This document shows positions 28,676-36,865 of a stretch of 64,000 bases of DNA, piece after piece. This DNA is from Planctomycetota bacterium (GTDB taxonomy: Bacteria; Planctomycetota; Planctomycetia; Pirellulales; Pirellulaceae), in the NCBI GenBank assembly GCA_017303505.1, contig JAFLCP010000004.1, forward strand, positions 1 through 64,000. Direction: 5' to 3'. Every line of letters starts with the position of its first letter. Positions within the stretch are counted from its first letter, which is position 1. Under the pieces are notes generated by a model. The model saw only the letters and a list, made by a program, of their open reading frames with translations. It was not told the origin of the DNA and searched no databases. Position numbers and translations under genes: made by a program.

Positions 28676-29803
28676 ATGTCAGCTACTGAATTAGATGCAA
28701 GTCACAATCATTCCCATGGACATGATGATCATGGTCACGATCATGATCATCCAGCCTGGCTCGCGCACCATTTCGATGATGCCGAACAACAGTTCGATTC
28801 CGGCAAGCTTGGAATCTGGTTGTTCTTGATCACGGAAGTGCTGTTTTTCAGCGGCATGTTCTGCGCGTACGCCATGTACCGCTCATTACACCCAGAAATC
28901 TGGACGTTCTCGAGCCAGTTTTTGAATGAGACGTTGGGCGCGATTAATACCGGCGTTCTGCTCTTCAGTAGCTTGACGATGGCTTGGGCAGTTCGCTGTG
29001 CGATGCTCGGACAAAATCGTGGTGTGGTTGCATGTACGGGTATGACCATTGCCTGTGCGGCGATATTCTTGGGCGTCAAAGCAGTTGAATACAGCCACAA
29101 AATCGATCTCGGTTTGTTGCCGGCTGGATTTTATGTTCCCCAAGTGGCCCACCCAGAACATCATGAAGGTCTGTCGAAGTGGCTGATTTATTTCATGATT
29201 GTTCCCGGCCTACTCTTGGTAGTTCTGACGGCTTGGTATGGACAAGCAGTCGCTACAGCGAATGCGGTTCAAAAGCAAATCGCTGGACCGTTGTCGGTTA
29301 GTGCGTTGTGCTTTTTCTTGGGAGTCGGTTTGGGTCTTTACCTGGAATCAGGTGAAGCTGCTGAACACGGAGATAAAGCCCATGCTGCGGCCGCTGATTC
29401 GCACGATGCAGCACACGCAGAAGGCGATCATGCACACGAAGAGGCACACGCAAGTGATGCTGCTCATGAGCCTAAGGATGCCGCAACCCCCGCAGCAACT
29501 GAGTCGGCTTCGACCGATTCCCATGCTGATGCTTCGCATGCAGCGGACAACGAAATCATCTCTCCAGACGTCAATAAGCCCAATGCTGCAGGGTTGTTTT
29601 TCAGCATCTATTATTGCATGACTGGAGTGCACGCGATCCACATTATTGCAGGTATTTTGGTGCTGACGTGGGTCCTAGTTAAGGCCGCTCAGGGACAATT
29701 CCATTCTGAGTATTTTGGTCCAGTGGACTATGTCGGGTTGTATTGGCACTTGGTCGACTTTATCTGGATTTACCTCTTCCCGCTGCTGTACTTGATCACC
29801 TGA
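28676..29803 (+). CDS. ctaE: Cytochrome c oxidase subunit III with His-rich insert
   Basis: ATG 28676 is preferred over a TTG three bases upstream. The 375-residue protein has the subunit III fold of about five to seven helices: LGIWLFLITEVLFFSGMFCAYAMY, LLFSSLTMAWAVRCAML and, at the end, VGLYWHLVDFIWIYLFPLLYL. The N-terminus has a His/Asp cluster (HNHSHGHDDHGHDHDH). A His/Ala/Glu-rich insert of about 70 residues (about 225-300, with HGDKAHAAAADSHDAAHAE) interrupts the fold between helices, which is not usual for this family. It should stabilise subunit I. Confidence 0.92.
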   Translation: MSATELDASHNHSHGHDDHGHDHDHPAWLAHHFDDAEQQFDSGKLGIWLFLITEVLFFSGMFCAYAMYRSLHPEIWTFSSQFLNETLGAINTGVLLFSSLTMAWAVRCAMLGQNRGVVACTGMTIACAAIFLGVKAVEYSHKIDLGLLPAGFYVPQVAHPEHHEGLSKWLIYFMIVPGLLLVVLTAWYGQAVATANAVQKQIAGPLSVSALCFFLGVGLGLYLESGEAAEHGDKAHAAAADSHDAAHAEGDHAHEEAHASDAAHEPKDAATPAATESASTDSHADASHAADNEIISPDVNKPNAAGLFFSIYYCMTGVHAIHIIAGILVLTWVLVKAAQGQFHSEYFGPVDYVGLYWHLVDFIWIYLFPLLYLIT

Positions 29804-29865
29804 TCTGTACCAGCGAAGTAGTTTTTGGTCCGCGATTCAAACTAGTAATTACTTAGGCTCCTAAA

Positions 29866-30264
29866 ATGGCTCACTCGCACGCCAATCAACACGAACACCA
29901 TGAGAAGTCCGAAGGGCACGCACATGCTGGTCATGGTCACCATGGCCATCACGGTTTTGCTCACCCATCGCCTATTTGGCAATTGTTGGCTGTGTTTTTT
30001 GCACTGTTAGCACTCACGGTGTTAACTGTGTATCAGTCAACCTTGGACCTTGGTAACATGGAAATTTGGGCATCGTTAACGATTGCGACTATCAAGGCCG
30101 CTTTGGTTATCCTGTTCTTTATGCACATGATCCATGACAAACCGTTCAATATCATTATGTTCTTAGGAACGCTGGTATTCGTGGCGTTGTTCTTGGGATT
30201 CACATTGATGGATGCTCACAATTACAAAGATCTCATCGAGCCAGGTTCGATTACACCCAAGTAG
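29866..30264 (+). CDS. Cytochrome c oxidase subunit IV family protein
   Basis: The 132-residue protein has a very His-rich N-terminus of about 35 residues (ANQHEHHEKSEGHAHAGH and GHHGHHGF), followed by three helices: IWQLLAVFFALLALTVLTVY, EIWASLTIATIKAALVILFF and IIMFLGTLVFVALFLGFTLM. The LTIATIKAALVILFFMHM part matches the small bacterial COX4 subunit. It is the last gene of the operon, 62 bases after subunit III, and a strong terminator follows 45 bases later. Confidence 0.93.
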   Translation: MAHSHANQHEHHEKSEGHAHAGHGHHGHHGFAHPSPIWQLLAVFFALLALTVLTVYQSTLDLGNMEIWASLTIATIKAALVILFFMHMIHDKPFNIIMFLGTLVFVALFLGFTLMDAHNYKDLIEPGSITPK

Positions 30265-30309
30265 TTGGTGCTTAACAAATCATTCTGATTTCGATATCGG
30301 AAATCACCG

Positions 30310-30337
30310 AGGGCCTTACACAAGGCCCTTTTTTTTT
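30310..30337 (+). terminator. Rho-independent terminator of the respiratory operon
   Basis: AGGGCCTT (30310-30317) pairs perfectly with AAGGCCCT (30322-30329) around a four-base loop, and a run of nine T follows. It ends the transcript that starts at actA. Confidence 0.93.
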
Positions 30338-30394
30338 GCAACAATGAGTCGCTGAGAGTTATTGTCGCTGTATCCCGTTCTCTGAGGTGATTCA

Positions 30395-31447
30395 ATGAAA
30401 CGTCGGATGGTTTTGTTGACAGAAGGTCATTCCAATCCGCATACCGCAAAAACGGCCGCCGGATTATTGAGATATTGCCCAGAGGAATGTGTGGGAGTAA
30501 TCGACAGCCACCTACATGGCAAAGAGGTAGCTCCATACCTGGGCTCAGGCGACGGCTTCAAATTTGTTTCGTCGTTGGACGAAGTACCTGATGCAAATAC
30601 ATTGGTCATCGGCATTGCGCCTCCTGGGGGCAAGATCCCAGCTGCTTGGCGACCGATAATTCTTGGAGCCATTCATAAGGGGCTCAATGTCCTCAGCGGC
30701 CTGCACGATTTTATGTTTGACGATCACGAGTTTCGTGAAGCTGCTGAACGCAAGGGTGTCCACCTGATTGATGTTCGCCGCAATCACTTTAAAGAAATCT
30801 CGCGACGTCGTGGGTTGAGCAATAACTGCTTGCGTATACATACCGTCGGCCATGACTGCAGCATTGGTAAGATGGTTGTGAGTTTGGAAGTCTCGCGCGG
30901 ACTAGAAAAGCGAGGTATCGACTCCCACTTTATCGCCACAGGCCAAACGGGAATCATGATTGCCGGATCGGGGTTGCCGCTCGATTGTATTGTTGCCGAC
31001 TTTGTTGCTGGTGCTGCTGAGCAACTTGTTATTGAAAATCAACATCATTCAGTGGTGGTTGTAGAAGGGCAGGGGAGCATAGTCCATCCATCGTATTCTG
31101 GAGTCACATTGAGCCTGCTGCATGGATGTCTGCCACATGCATTGATTCTTTGCTTCGAAGCGGGGCGAGCATCCGTCGGCGGAATCGACCACGTCCCCAT
31201 TCCCGAACTCCGACGCATTGCCGAGCTTTTCATGGCAATGGCTACTATTCACCAACCTTGTGAAATCATCGGCATTGGAATGAACGGTCGCAAAGTAAGT
31301 CCACAAATTGCGAAAGAAATTGCACAACGCATCGAAGAGGATATGGGACTTCCAGTGGTTGACGTGATTCGTGATGGAGCTGATCGTCTTATTGATGCTT
31401 CGGAAAAGTTCTATCGTGATGGACGCTGGCGCAACTTCGGAATGTAG
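30395..31447 (+). CDS. dgcN: DUF1611 protein, D-glutamate N-acetyltransferase-like (DgcN)
   Basis: The 350-residue protein belongs to the DUF1611 family. A Rossmann-like N-terminal domain carries MKRRMVLLTEGHSNPHTAKT. The C-terminal part has a P-loop-like segment HDCSIGKMVVSLEV near residue 155. HFIATGQTGIMIAGSG and VVVEGQGSIVHPSYSGVT are characteristic blocks. DgcN acetylates D-glutamate in a marine bacterial D-amino-acid pathway. The next gene, 36 bases on, encodes an enolase-superfamily epimerase like its partner DgcA, supporting the assignment, although many DUF1611 proteins in Planctomycetes are untested. ATG has a GAGGTGATTCA upstream. Confidence 0.8.
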   Translation: MKRRMVLLTEGHSNPHTAKTAAGLLRYCPEECVGVIDSHLHGKEVAPYLGSGDGFKFVSSLDEVPDANTLVIGIAPPGGKIPAAWRPIILGAIHKGLNVLSGLHDFMFDDHEFREAAERKGVHLIDVRRNHFKEISRRRGLSNNCLRIHTVGHDCSIGKMVVSLEVSRGLEKRGIDSHFIATGQTGIMIAGSGLPLDCIVADFVAGAAEQLVIENQHHSVVVVEGQGSIVHPSYSGVTLSLLHGCLPHALILCFEAGRASVGGIDHVPIPELRRIAELFMAMATIHQPCEIIGIGMNGRKVSPQIAKEIAQRIEEDMGLPVVDVIRDGADRLIDASEKFYRDGRWRNFGM

Positions 31448-31483
31448 ATTCAACCTTTTGAGCGCGGTTTGTTGAGGTGCCTT

Positions 31484-32533
31484 GTGAAAATTACCACTCA
31501 CTTATTCGATTTGCCTCTGCGAGATCCTTTCACCATCGCGCGGGGCACTGCCACTTCGCAGCCCACTATGATCGTTGAGCTCAGCGATGGTAATTTTACA
31601 GGCTACGGCGAAGCCACATCGAATGATTTCTATGCCGCATCCATTCCCACTATGCTGCAAGATCTGAGACAAGTTCAGCAAGTCTTGCCAACGCTGAAGT
31701 GGGATACGCCTGAGACCCTCTGGGATCTGCTTGATCCTATGCTCGGCCACAATCGGTTTGCTCAAGCTGCTCTCGATATGGCCGCTTATGACCTGTGGGG
31801 AAAGAAACTTGGGAAACCCGTATGGCAACTTCTTGGATTGAATCCCCAAGCTGGCCCGCAAAGTTGTTATACATTGGGAATCGATACCAGAGACACAATG
31901 CTCCGCAAAATGCAGGCCATGCCCGGTTGGCCCATTTACAAGATTAAGTGCGGAACCCCGAATGACCTAGAGACCATTCGATTCTTGCGAACTCATACGA
32001 CGGCAACTTTTAGAGTCGATGCCAACTGCGGCTGGAAGCCTGAGCAAGTAGTCCCAATGGCCACCGAACTCAAACAACTGGGAGTTGAGTTTATTGAACA
32101 ACCTCTGCCAGTGGAACATTGGTCAGACATGGCCCAACTCAAACCACAAAGCCCTTTGCCGCTTATGGCTGATGAAAGCTGCCCCGTTCAGGCATCGGTT
32201 GAACGCTGCGCGGCAGGATTTCATGCCATCAACATCAAGCTAGTAAAATGTGGCGGCGTCACTCCTGCTCGCCGCATGATCGAAATAGCTCGACAGTTAG
32301 GACTGAAAATCATGGTAGGTTGCATGACCGAATCAAGTATCGGGATTTCGGCCGCAGCTCAGCTAAAACCATTGCTCGATTTTGCCGATCTGGACGGAGC
32401 CGTGTTGCTCAAAGAAGATTTGGCCGATGGGGTGCGCGTAGAAAAGGGCCAGATCGAGTTAACCGACAAACCCGGTAACGGGGTTTCGCTAAAACATAAC
32501 TTGGAACATTTGCGAATCCCAACGGCTAGCTAG
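31484..32533 (+). CDS. dgcA: Dipeptide epimerase / N-acetyl-D-glutamate racemase-like (DgcA)
   Basis: GTG 31484 (MKITTHLFDLPLRDPF) with GAGGTG upstream is the best start. The 349-residue protein is an enolase-superfamily enzyme with YKIKCG (first catalytic Lys), VDANCGW, EFIEQPL and MADESCP (metal ligands), NIKLVKCGG (second Lys) and VGCMTESSIGISAAAQL. This last block is the specificity loop of L-Ala-D/L-Glu epimerases. Next to dgcN it is most likely N-acetyl-glutamate racemase; an L-Ala-D-Glu epimerase of murein recycling is the alternative and sequence alone does not separate them. Confidence 0.82.
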   Translation: MKITTHLFDLPLRDPFTIARGTATSQPTMIVELSDGNFTGYGEATSNDFYAASIPTMLQDLRQVQQVLPTLKWDTPETLWDLLDPMLGHNRFAQAALDMAAYDLWGKKLGKPVWQLLGLNPQAGPQSCYTLGIDTRDTMLRKMQAMPGWPIYKIKCGTPNDLETIRFLRTHTTATFRVDANCGWKPEQVVPMATELKQLGVEFIEQPLPVEHWSDMAQLKPQSPLPLMADESCPVQASVERCAAGFHAINIKLVKCGGVTPARRMIEIARQLGLKIMVGCMTESSIGISAAAQLKPLLDFADLDGAVLLKEDLADGVRVEKGQIELTDKPGNGVSLKHNLEHLRIPTAS

Positions 32534-32583
32534 TGGAAGCCATTTGGATTTATTCGTTTTTGGAACTTGATAGGATGGATGCT

Positions 32584-34386
32584 ATGAGTAACGCAGTTCG
32601 CGTACCCACTCGAAACGAAATTGCTGTTGAAGACACCTGGGACCTATCCAGTCTCTACAAAGATGTGCAGAGTTGGGAACGCGACCTAAAGAAACTCGAA
32701 CAATTCCAGAAGCAATATGAACCCTATCGAGGAACGATGAAACAGTCGGCACAGCGAGTTGCCGAGTTTCTAAAGTTTGATTTGCAAGTGGATCGCATCG
32801 CGGAGCGAGTTGGAACTTACGCTCAACTTCGTACGACGGAAGACCAAGCCAACGACGAAGCGAAAGCTCTGTTCGCGCGATACCAAACGACCGTTATGAA
32901 ATTAGCACAAGCGGGTTCGTTCTTTCGCCCTGAAATTTTGGGGCTACCAGCGAACACTCTAAAAGAGTACCTGGCTGCAGATTGCCTTAAGCCTTACCGC
33001 TTGCTTTTGGAACGAATTATTCGTTTCAAAAAACACACCTTATCTCAAAAAGAAGAAGAACTTCTTTCGTTGCAAGGCGAAATGGCGTCCACAGCGAATC
33101 AAGTCTTTCGCCAGCTCAACGATGCCGACATGAAATTTGGAGTCGTTAAGAATGAAGCAGGTGAACAAGTAGAACTCTCTCACGCCACTTACTCGCAATT
33201 CATGATTTCGCCGAAGCGAGCGATCCGCAAAGCGGCTTTCGAAAAATACTATGCGGGTTTCGGAGCCTTCGAAAACACTTATGCAGCCTGCTTGATTGGT
33301 AGCATCCACAATGACGTCTTCTACGCCCGTGCTCGAAAGTACTCATCATGCTTGGAGGCTGCATTGTTTCCAGACAATGTTCCTCTTTCTGTGTACAACA
33401 ATCTTATTGCGACCACGCGTCAACATCTGCCAACTACTTATCGATACTTTGACATTCGTCGGCGCAAAATGGGACTTAAGGAGATCCACCATTACGATAC
33501 CTACGTTCCAATCTTGACCGCACAAGAATCTGAACGCTCTTGGGACGATAGCGTTCAGCTTATACTCAAAGCATTGCAACCTCTTGGCAACGAATATTGT
33601 CGTGTGCTCGAAAAGGGCCTTAAGGGTCGCTGGTGTGACCGCTATCCCAACCAGGGCAAGCAGAGCGGAGCTTTCAGCTGCGGAAGTTTCGATGGCGAGC
33701 CATACATTCTGATGAACTACAAGCCTAAGGTTCTCAATGATGTGTTTACACTGGCACACGAAGCTGGGCACTCCATGCACTCGTACTATTCGGCCAAGAC
33801 ACAACCCTATCAATATTACAACTATACGATCTTTGTGGCGGAGGTTGCTAGTACATTCAACGAGCAATTGCTGAGTCACTACATGATTCAGAACGCCCGT
33901 AGCAAGGAAGAAAAGGCGTATTTGATCAATCATGAAGTGGACAGCATTCGAGCCACAATGGTACGCCAAACTATGTTCGCTGAATTTGAGAAGCGAACGC
34001 ATGAGATGGCTGAAGCAGGTGAGCCACTAACCACGAATTCGCTCAAGAGTGAATACAGGTCGCTGTTGGAAGGTTATTTTGGTCCCAATTTCCAGATCGA
34101 CGATGAGCTCTCGCTCGAGTGCCTGCGAATCCCTCACTTCTACCGGGCTTTCTACGTTTACAAGTATGCAACTGGCTTGGCTGCTGCGATTGCTTTGTCG
34201 CGTCGCGTGCTCGAAGGTGGGCCACGGGAGCTCAAGGACTATTTGCGATTCTTGCAAAGCGGCTGCTCGAAAGACCCTCTCGATCTTTTGAAAGAGGCTG
34301 GTGTCGATATGACAACGCCAGAACCCGTCGATGTCGCTTTGAAGCACTATCAACATTTGATCAGCCAACTCGACGAGTTGATTTGA
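32584..34386 (+). CDS. pepF: Oligoendopeptidase F (M3B metallopeptidase)
   Basis: ATG 32584 has AGGA at a suitable distance; GTG 32533 and ATG 32575 also lie in frame. The 600-residue product cleaves short peptides. A long helical N-terminal domain (about 30-330) is followed by the catalytic domain with LAHEAGHSMHSYYS near residue 392 (HExxH zinc motif), the downstream zinc Glu region FVAEVASTFNEQLL, and LRIPHFYRAFYVYKYATGLA. No signal peptide is seen, so it acts in the cytoplasm. It follows the DgcN/DgcA pair closely and may free glutamate from peptides. Confidence 0.93.
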   Translation: MSNAVRVPTRNEIAVEDTWDLSSLYKDVQSWERDLKKLEQFQKQYEPYRGTMKQSAQRVAEFLKFDLQVDRIAERVGTYAQLRTTEDQANDEAKALFARYQTTVMKLAQAGSFFRPEILGLPANTLKEYLAADCLKPYRLLLERIIRFKKHTLSQKEEELLSLQGEMASTANQVFRQLNDADMKFGVVKNEAGEQVELSHATYSQFMISPKRAIRKAAFEKYYAGFGAFENTYAACLIGSIHNDVFYARARKYSSCLEAALFPDNVPLSVYNNLIATTRQHLPTTYRYFDIRRRKMGLKEIHHYDTYVPILTAQESERSWDDSVQLILKALQPLGNEYCRVLEKGLKGRWCDRYPNQGKQSGAFSCGSFDGEPYILMNYKPKVLNDVFTLAHEAGHSMHSYYSAKTQPYQYYNYTIFVAEVASTFNEQLLSHYMIQNARSKEEKAYLINHEVDSIRATMVRQTMFAEFEKRTHEMAEAGEPLTTNSLKSEYRSLLEGYFGPNFQIDDELSLECLRIPHFYRAFYVYKYATGLAAAIALSRRVLEGGPRELKDYLRFLQSGCSKDPLDLLKEAGVDMTTPEPVDVALKHYQHLISQLDELI

Positions 34387-35175
34387 TCCCCAAAACAGTT
34401 CCTGCTTTCGCTCGTCGCTTTTTTTCTGAAGACGTGTGTTAAAAGCTTTTTGTCGCGGCCACGGTGCACAACTTTTCGAGTATGTGCACTGTGCAAATCT
34501 CATTGTGTCTTGGGGTGGCCGCAAGTTCTTGAGCAAGCGATAACCTAGAACAGGCGACGGCGCTAGACCAACGGTTTGAAGAACGGGAAAATCGAGAGTG
34601 TGGTAACTCAACTCGCGATTGCTTTCAAATTATCCGCGGCCCAATAACTGCCAAGAAAACGAAGTCGATAGTGGTGTAGAACATTTTCCGTAACACGCAA
34701 GTTCCTGGTTTGCGGCATCGAATCGCGATGAAGTAATCATAACAGACGGGGCGGGCACCACCATTTCTGGATTGCCTGCCTTGATGTTATTGAACATCGT
34801 CAACGATCGAGCTCCTGTCTCGTTCGAACAGTTTCGAACTTCACCGACACTACATTTGCGGGTGTTAGAATGATCGCCTGTTGGGCGTTTTTGAATATGT
34901 TATTGGCAGAGAACATCGACTCTTTACGCTTTGTCTTGATAGCTTTTGAACGCGATTTAGTGAGATAGCAATTCAGGTTGATTGTGAGAAGTTAACCGCT
35001 GTCGGGCATGTTTAACTGCTCAGGCTGAACAGCCCAACAAAGAGCATCAAATGAGCTAGCAAAGGCAATTCCCAGGCCTTTTGCAAAAGCAAATTGCTGG
35101 CATAACCCAATGAAAGTGATGGCGTTTTGCAGAATCCGTCATTAAAGAAAATAATACTCAACCATCGGGTTCAAG

Positions 35176-35239
35176 CGACCAACATGGTGCCCGACCAACA
35201 TGGTGCCCGACCAACATGGTGCCCGACCAACATGGTGCC
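35176..35239. repeat. 16-bp tandem array (four identical copies) built on a REP half-site
   Basis: The unit CGACCAACATGGTGCC is repeated exactly four times (35176-35191, 35192-35207, 35208-35223, 35224-35239). The last copy continues into TGGCACCC, completing a GGTGCC-T-GGCACC palindrome at 35234-35246. A fifth unit with one change (GTCTGG instead of GCCTGG) lies at 35257-35280. Exact copy identity suggests recent slippage or RAYT-driven copying. Confidence 0.9.
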
Positions 35240-35506
35240 TGGCACCCAAAACTTAGCGACCAACATGGTGTCTGGCACCCAAAACTTGGCTCAAAATCGC
35301 TCAAAAACCGCAAAACATGGTGCCTGGCACCAAATTTCTGGCAACTGCAATGATAGCAAATTCAAAATGGGCAAGACCCAGGATTAGCACTGCTGATATT
35401 AAACGGAAGGGCTCGAATAAATTCGCCCACAAACTTGGTGCCTGGCACCATTATGTGATGGCGATGCTAGCAATGTTGGCCGCAAGATAAGGTGCCAGGC
35501 ACCCTT
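35230..35506. repeat. REP-type palindrome cluster, both orientations
   Basis: GGTGCC-T-GGCACC copies lie at 35234-35246, 35268-35280 (imperfect, GTGTC), 35318-35332 and 35436-35450. An A-centred copy, which is the opposite orientation, lies at 35491-35503. The last two face each other 40 bases apart. These are the same palindromes as at 641-655 and 716-734. CTTAGCGACCAACATGG and CAAAACATGG flanks are shared between some copies. Confidence 0.85.
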
Positions 35507-35775
35507 GGATTTGATGAGATGCGATTTGCTAGCATTTCGGTTATGACGCTAGCGGTCGATAGGTCTGCGAAGCCAAAACTAAAAAGGTCGAGACGATCCA
35601 CACGCTGAAAATAGATAGCATTGAATCGCAAAGTAGATCTCAGATAGAAAAATGAACCTAACCCGCGAAAATACATTCCTCAAAAAAGCTCCGCTCCATT
35701 CGTGCACTCTCGACGACATTACTGCTTACTCAATTAGCTTGAAAGCCCCACGACCTATTTGATAGCAATAAAAAA

Positions 35776-35814
35776 ATGCGAGCCTGATGCTATCAACTAA
35801 CATCAAACTCGCAT
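35776..35814 (-). terminator. Rho-independent terminator of the 35867-36616 gene
   Basis: On the minus strand ATGCGAG (35808-35814 in plus terms) pairs with CTCGCAT (35776-35782), and the inner TGATG/CATCA pairs extend the stem. The U-run is the A-tract at 35769-35776 read on the minus strand. Confidence 0.8.
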
Positions 35815-35866
35815 CACTGTGCTTTTTCTAACTCCTGCAGGCGATCCTTCGCAAACGCCTATCGAG

Positions 35867-36616
35867 TTATAGAGAGCTCTCGAGCAGCAATCGAAGCTTT
35901 CGGAGTTCCTGTCGCATATCCATGCTCTCCATTGGAGTCATTTGGATGCCCAAGGCTCGATCATAATGAACGCGTTGCAATTGTGTGATCAAGCGAGCAT
36001 ATTCCATCTCCCCCTGACCTACACGTACCTGCAATTGATCCTTCTTGGAATCTCGCAGATGAACATGCAGAACATACTTCATCAGCTTGTCATAGTTCTT
36101 ATTGCGGTGCGGTCCAACCCAAAAATGACTTGGGTCTAGGGTCAAACCCAATCCTGTGACATTGTCGCAAAGATTCTTAACCGTATCCGGGTCTTCGCTC
36201 AAACAACCAACTTCAGTCTTGAGAGCAACTCGTGCTCCTTCGCCTTCAGCAATTGTTACCAATCGCTGCAGTCGCTCAATCTCTTCGTTGAACGGAGTTC
36301 CCAACTCCGCCGAAGGAACCGTCAAAATGACAACCCTCGTCGCTTTCGCAAATCGACATACTGTGCTAAAGCGGGAATAGTACTCTTCCCCTGTCGCATC
36401 AATACGCACACTGTAACTACAAATATCCAACCGGTGCGTGTCACGACAGAGTTCCACTGCTCGATCAAAGTTGGCTTCGAGATCCTTGGGAGGCATCTGA
36501 ATCTGGTCGTCGTGCAGCGCAATCTCGACGGTCGAAAACTCGAGATCCTGAAGCAATGAAATAACTTCCGGAATGGGTACATCCGGAAAACAGTCCGTAG
36601 ACGCGGAAACGAACAC
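35867..36616 (-). CDS. Sugar phosphate isomerase/epimerase (AP endonuclease 2-type TIM barrel)
   Basis: GTG 36616 is preceded by AAGGAG at nine bases. The 249-residue protein is an xylose-isomerase-like TIM barrel: SASTDCFPDVPIPEVISLLQ, TVEIALHDDQIQMP, EGARVALKTEVGCLSEDPDT (metal Glu), GLGLTLDPSHFWVG (metal Asp and His) and YVLHVHLRDSKKDQLQVRVGQGEM (His/Asp). The last strand has GIQMTPM in place of the more common Glu-containing end. It would isomerise a sugar or inositol-like compound; the substrate cannot be assigned. It is monocistronic, with its own terminator downstream. Confidence 0.83.
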   Translation of the reverse strand: MFVSASTDCFPDVPIPEVISLLQDLEFSTVEIALHDDQIQMPPKDLEANFDRAVELCRDTHRLDICSYSVRIDATGEEYYSRFSTVCRFAKATRVVILTVPSAELGTPFNEEIERLQRLVTIAEGEGARVALKTEVGCLSEDPDTVKNLCDNVTGLGLTLDPSHFWVGPHRNKNYDKLMKYVLHVHLRDSKKDQLQVRVGQGEMEYARLITQLQRVHYDRALGIQMTPMESMDMRQELRKLRLLLESSL

Positions 36617-36865
36617 TGAGCAAACTCCTTTTTCGTTCGATTCTCAGCAATTTTTAGCTAAGTCCCCAAGTTATCGTGTTAAACCGCTTGTGGCAACACC
36701 ACGCCACCCTAACCCCTCCAACTTCCGACCCCAAAAAACGGACTTTTTGCGATTCAACTTGCTAGCATTAACTTTCCTAAAGGATGACAGAAGATGCCAT
36801 TTAGTGTTCAATAGAGTTATTCCCTACCTAGAAACACAGCATTCGCTGTCTGGAGTCCGGCAAGC

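Larger units (their letters stand above)
34387..35866. other. 1480-bp gene-free region
   Basis: I find no credible protein. The first 750 bases hold no clear element except GAGCTAGCAAAG (35053-35064), mirrored at a distance by the TTGCTGGC at about 35092-35099. From 35170 to 35510 it holds a REP-type cluster and a 16-bp tandem array. From 35520 onward there is a GCTAGC-bearing repeat flank. The last part has the terminator of the 35867-36616 gene (35776-35814). The 260-base plus-strand frame across the array (35127-35387) is low-complexity and I treat it as non-coding. Confidence 0.6.

Noticed and set aside
34900..35100. tRNA or structured RNA in the gene-free stretch
   Set aside because: No cloverleaf or T-loop pattern was found; short inverted repeats alone are not enough.
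35127..35387. Plus-strand open frame of 86 codons over the repeat array
   Set aside because: Its codons are the 16-base tandem repeat and palindromes; there is no ribosome site and the translation is a repeat of the same words.
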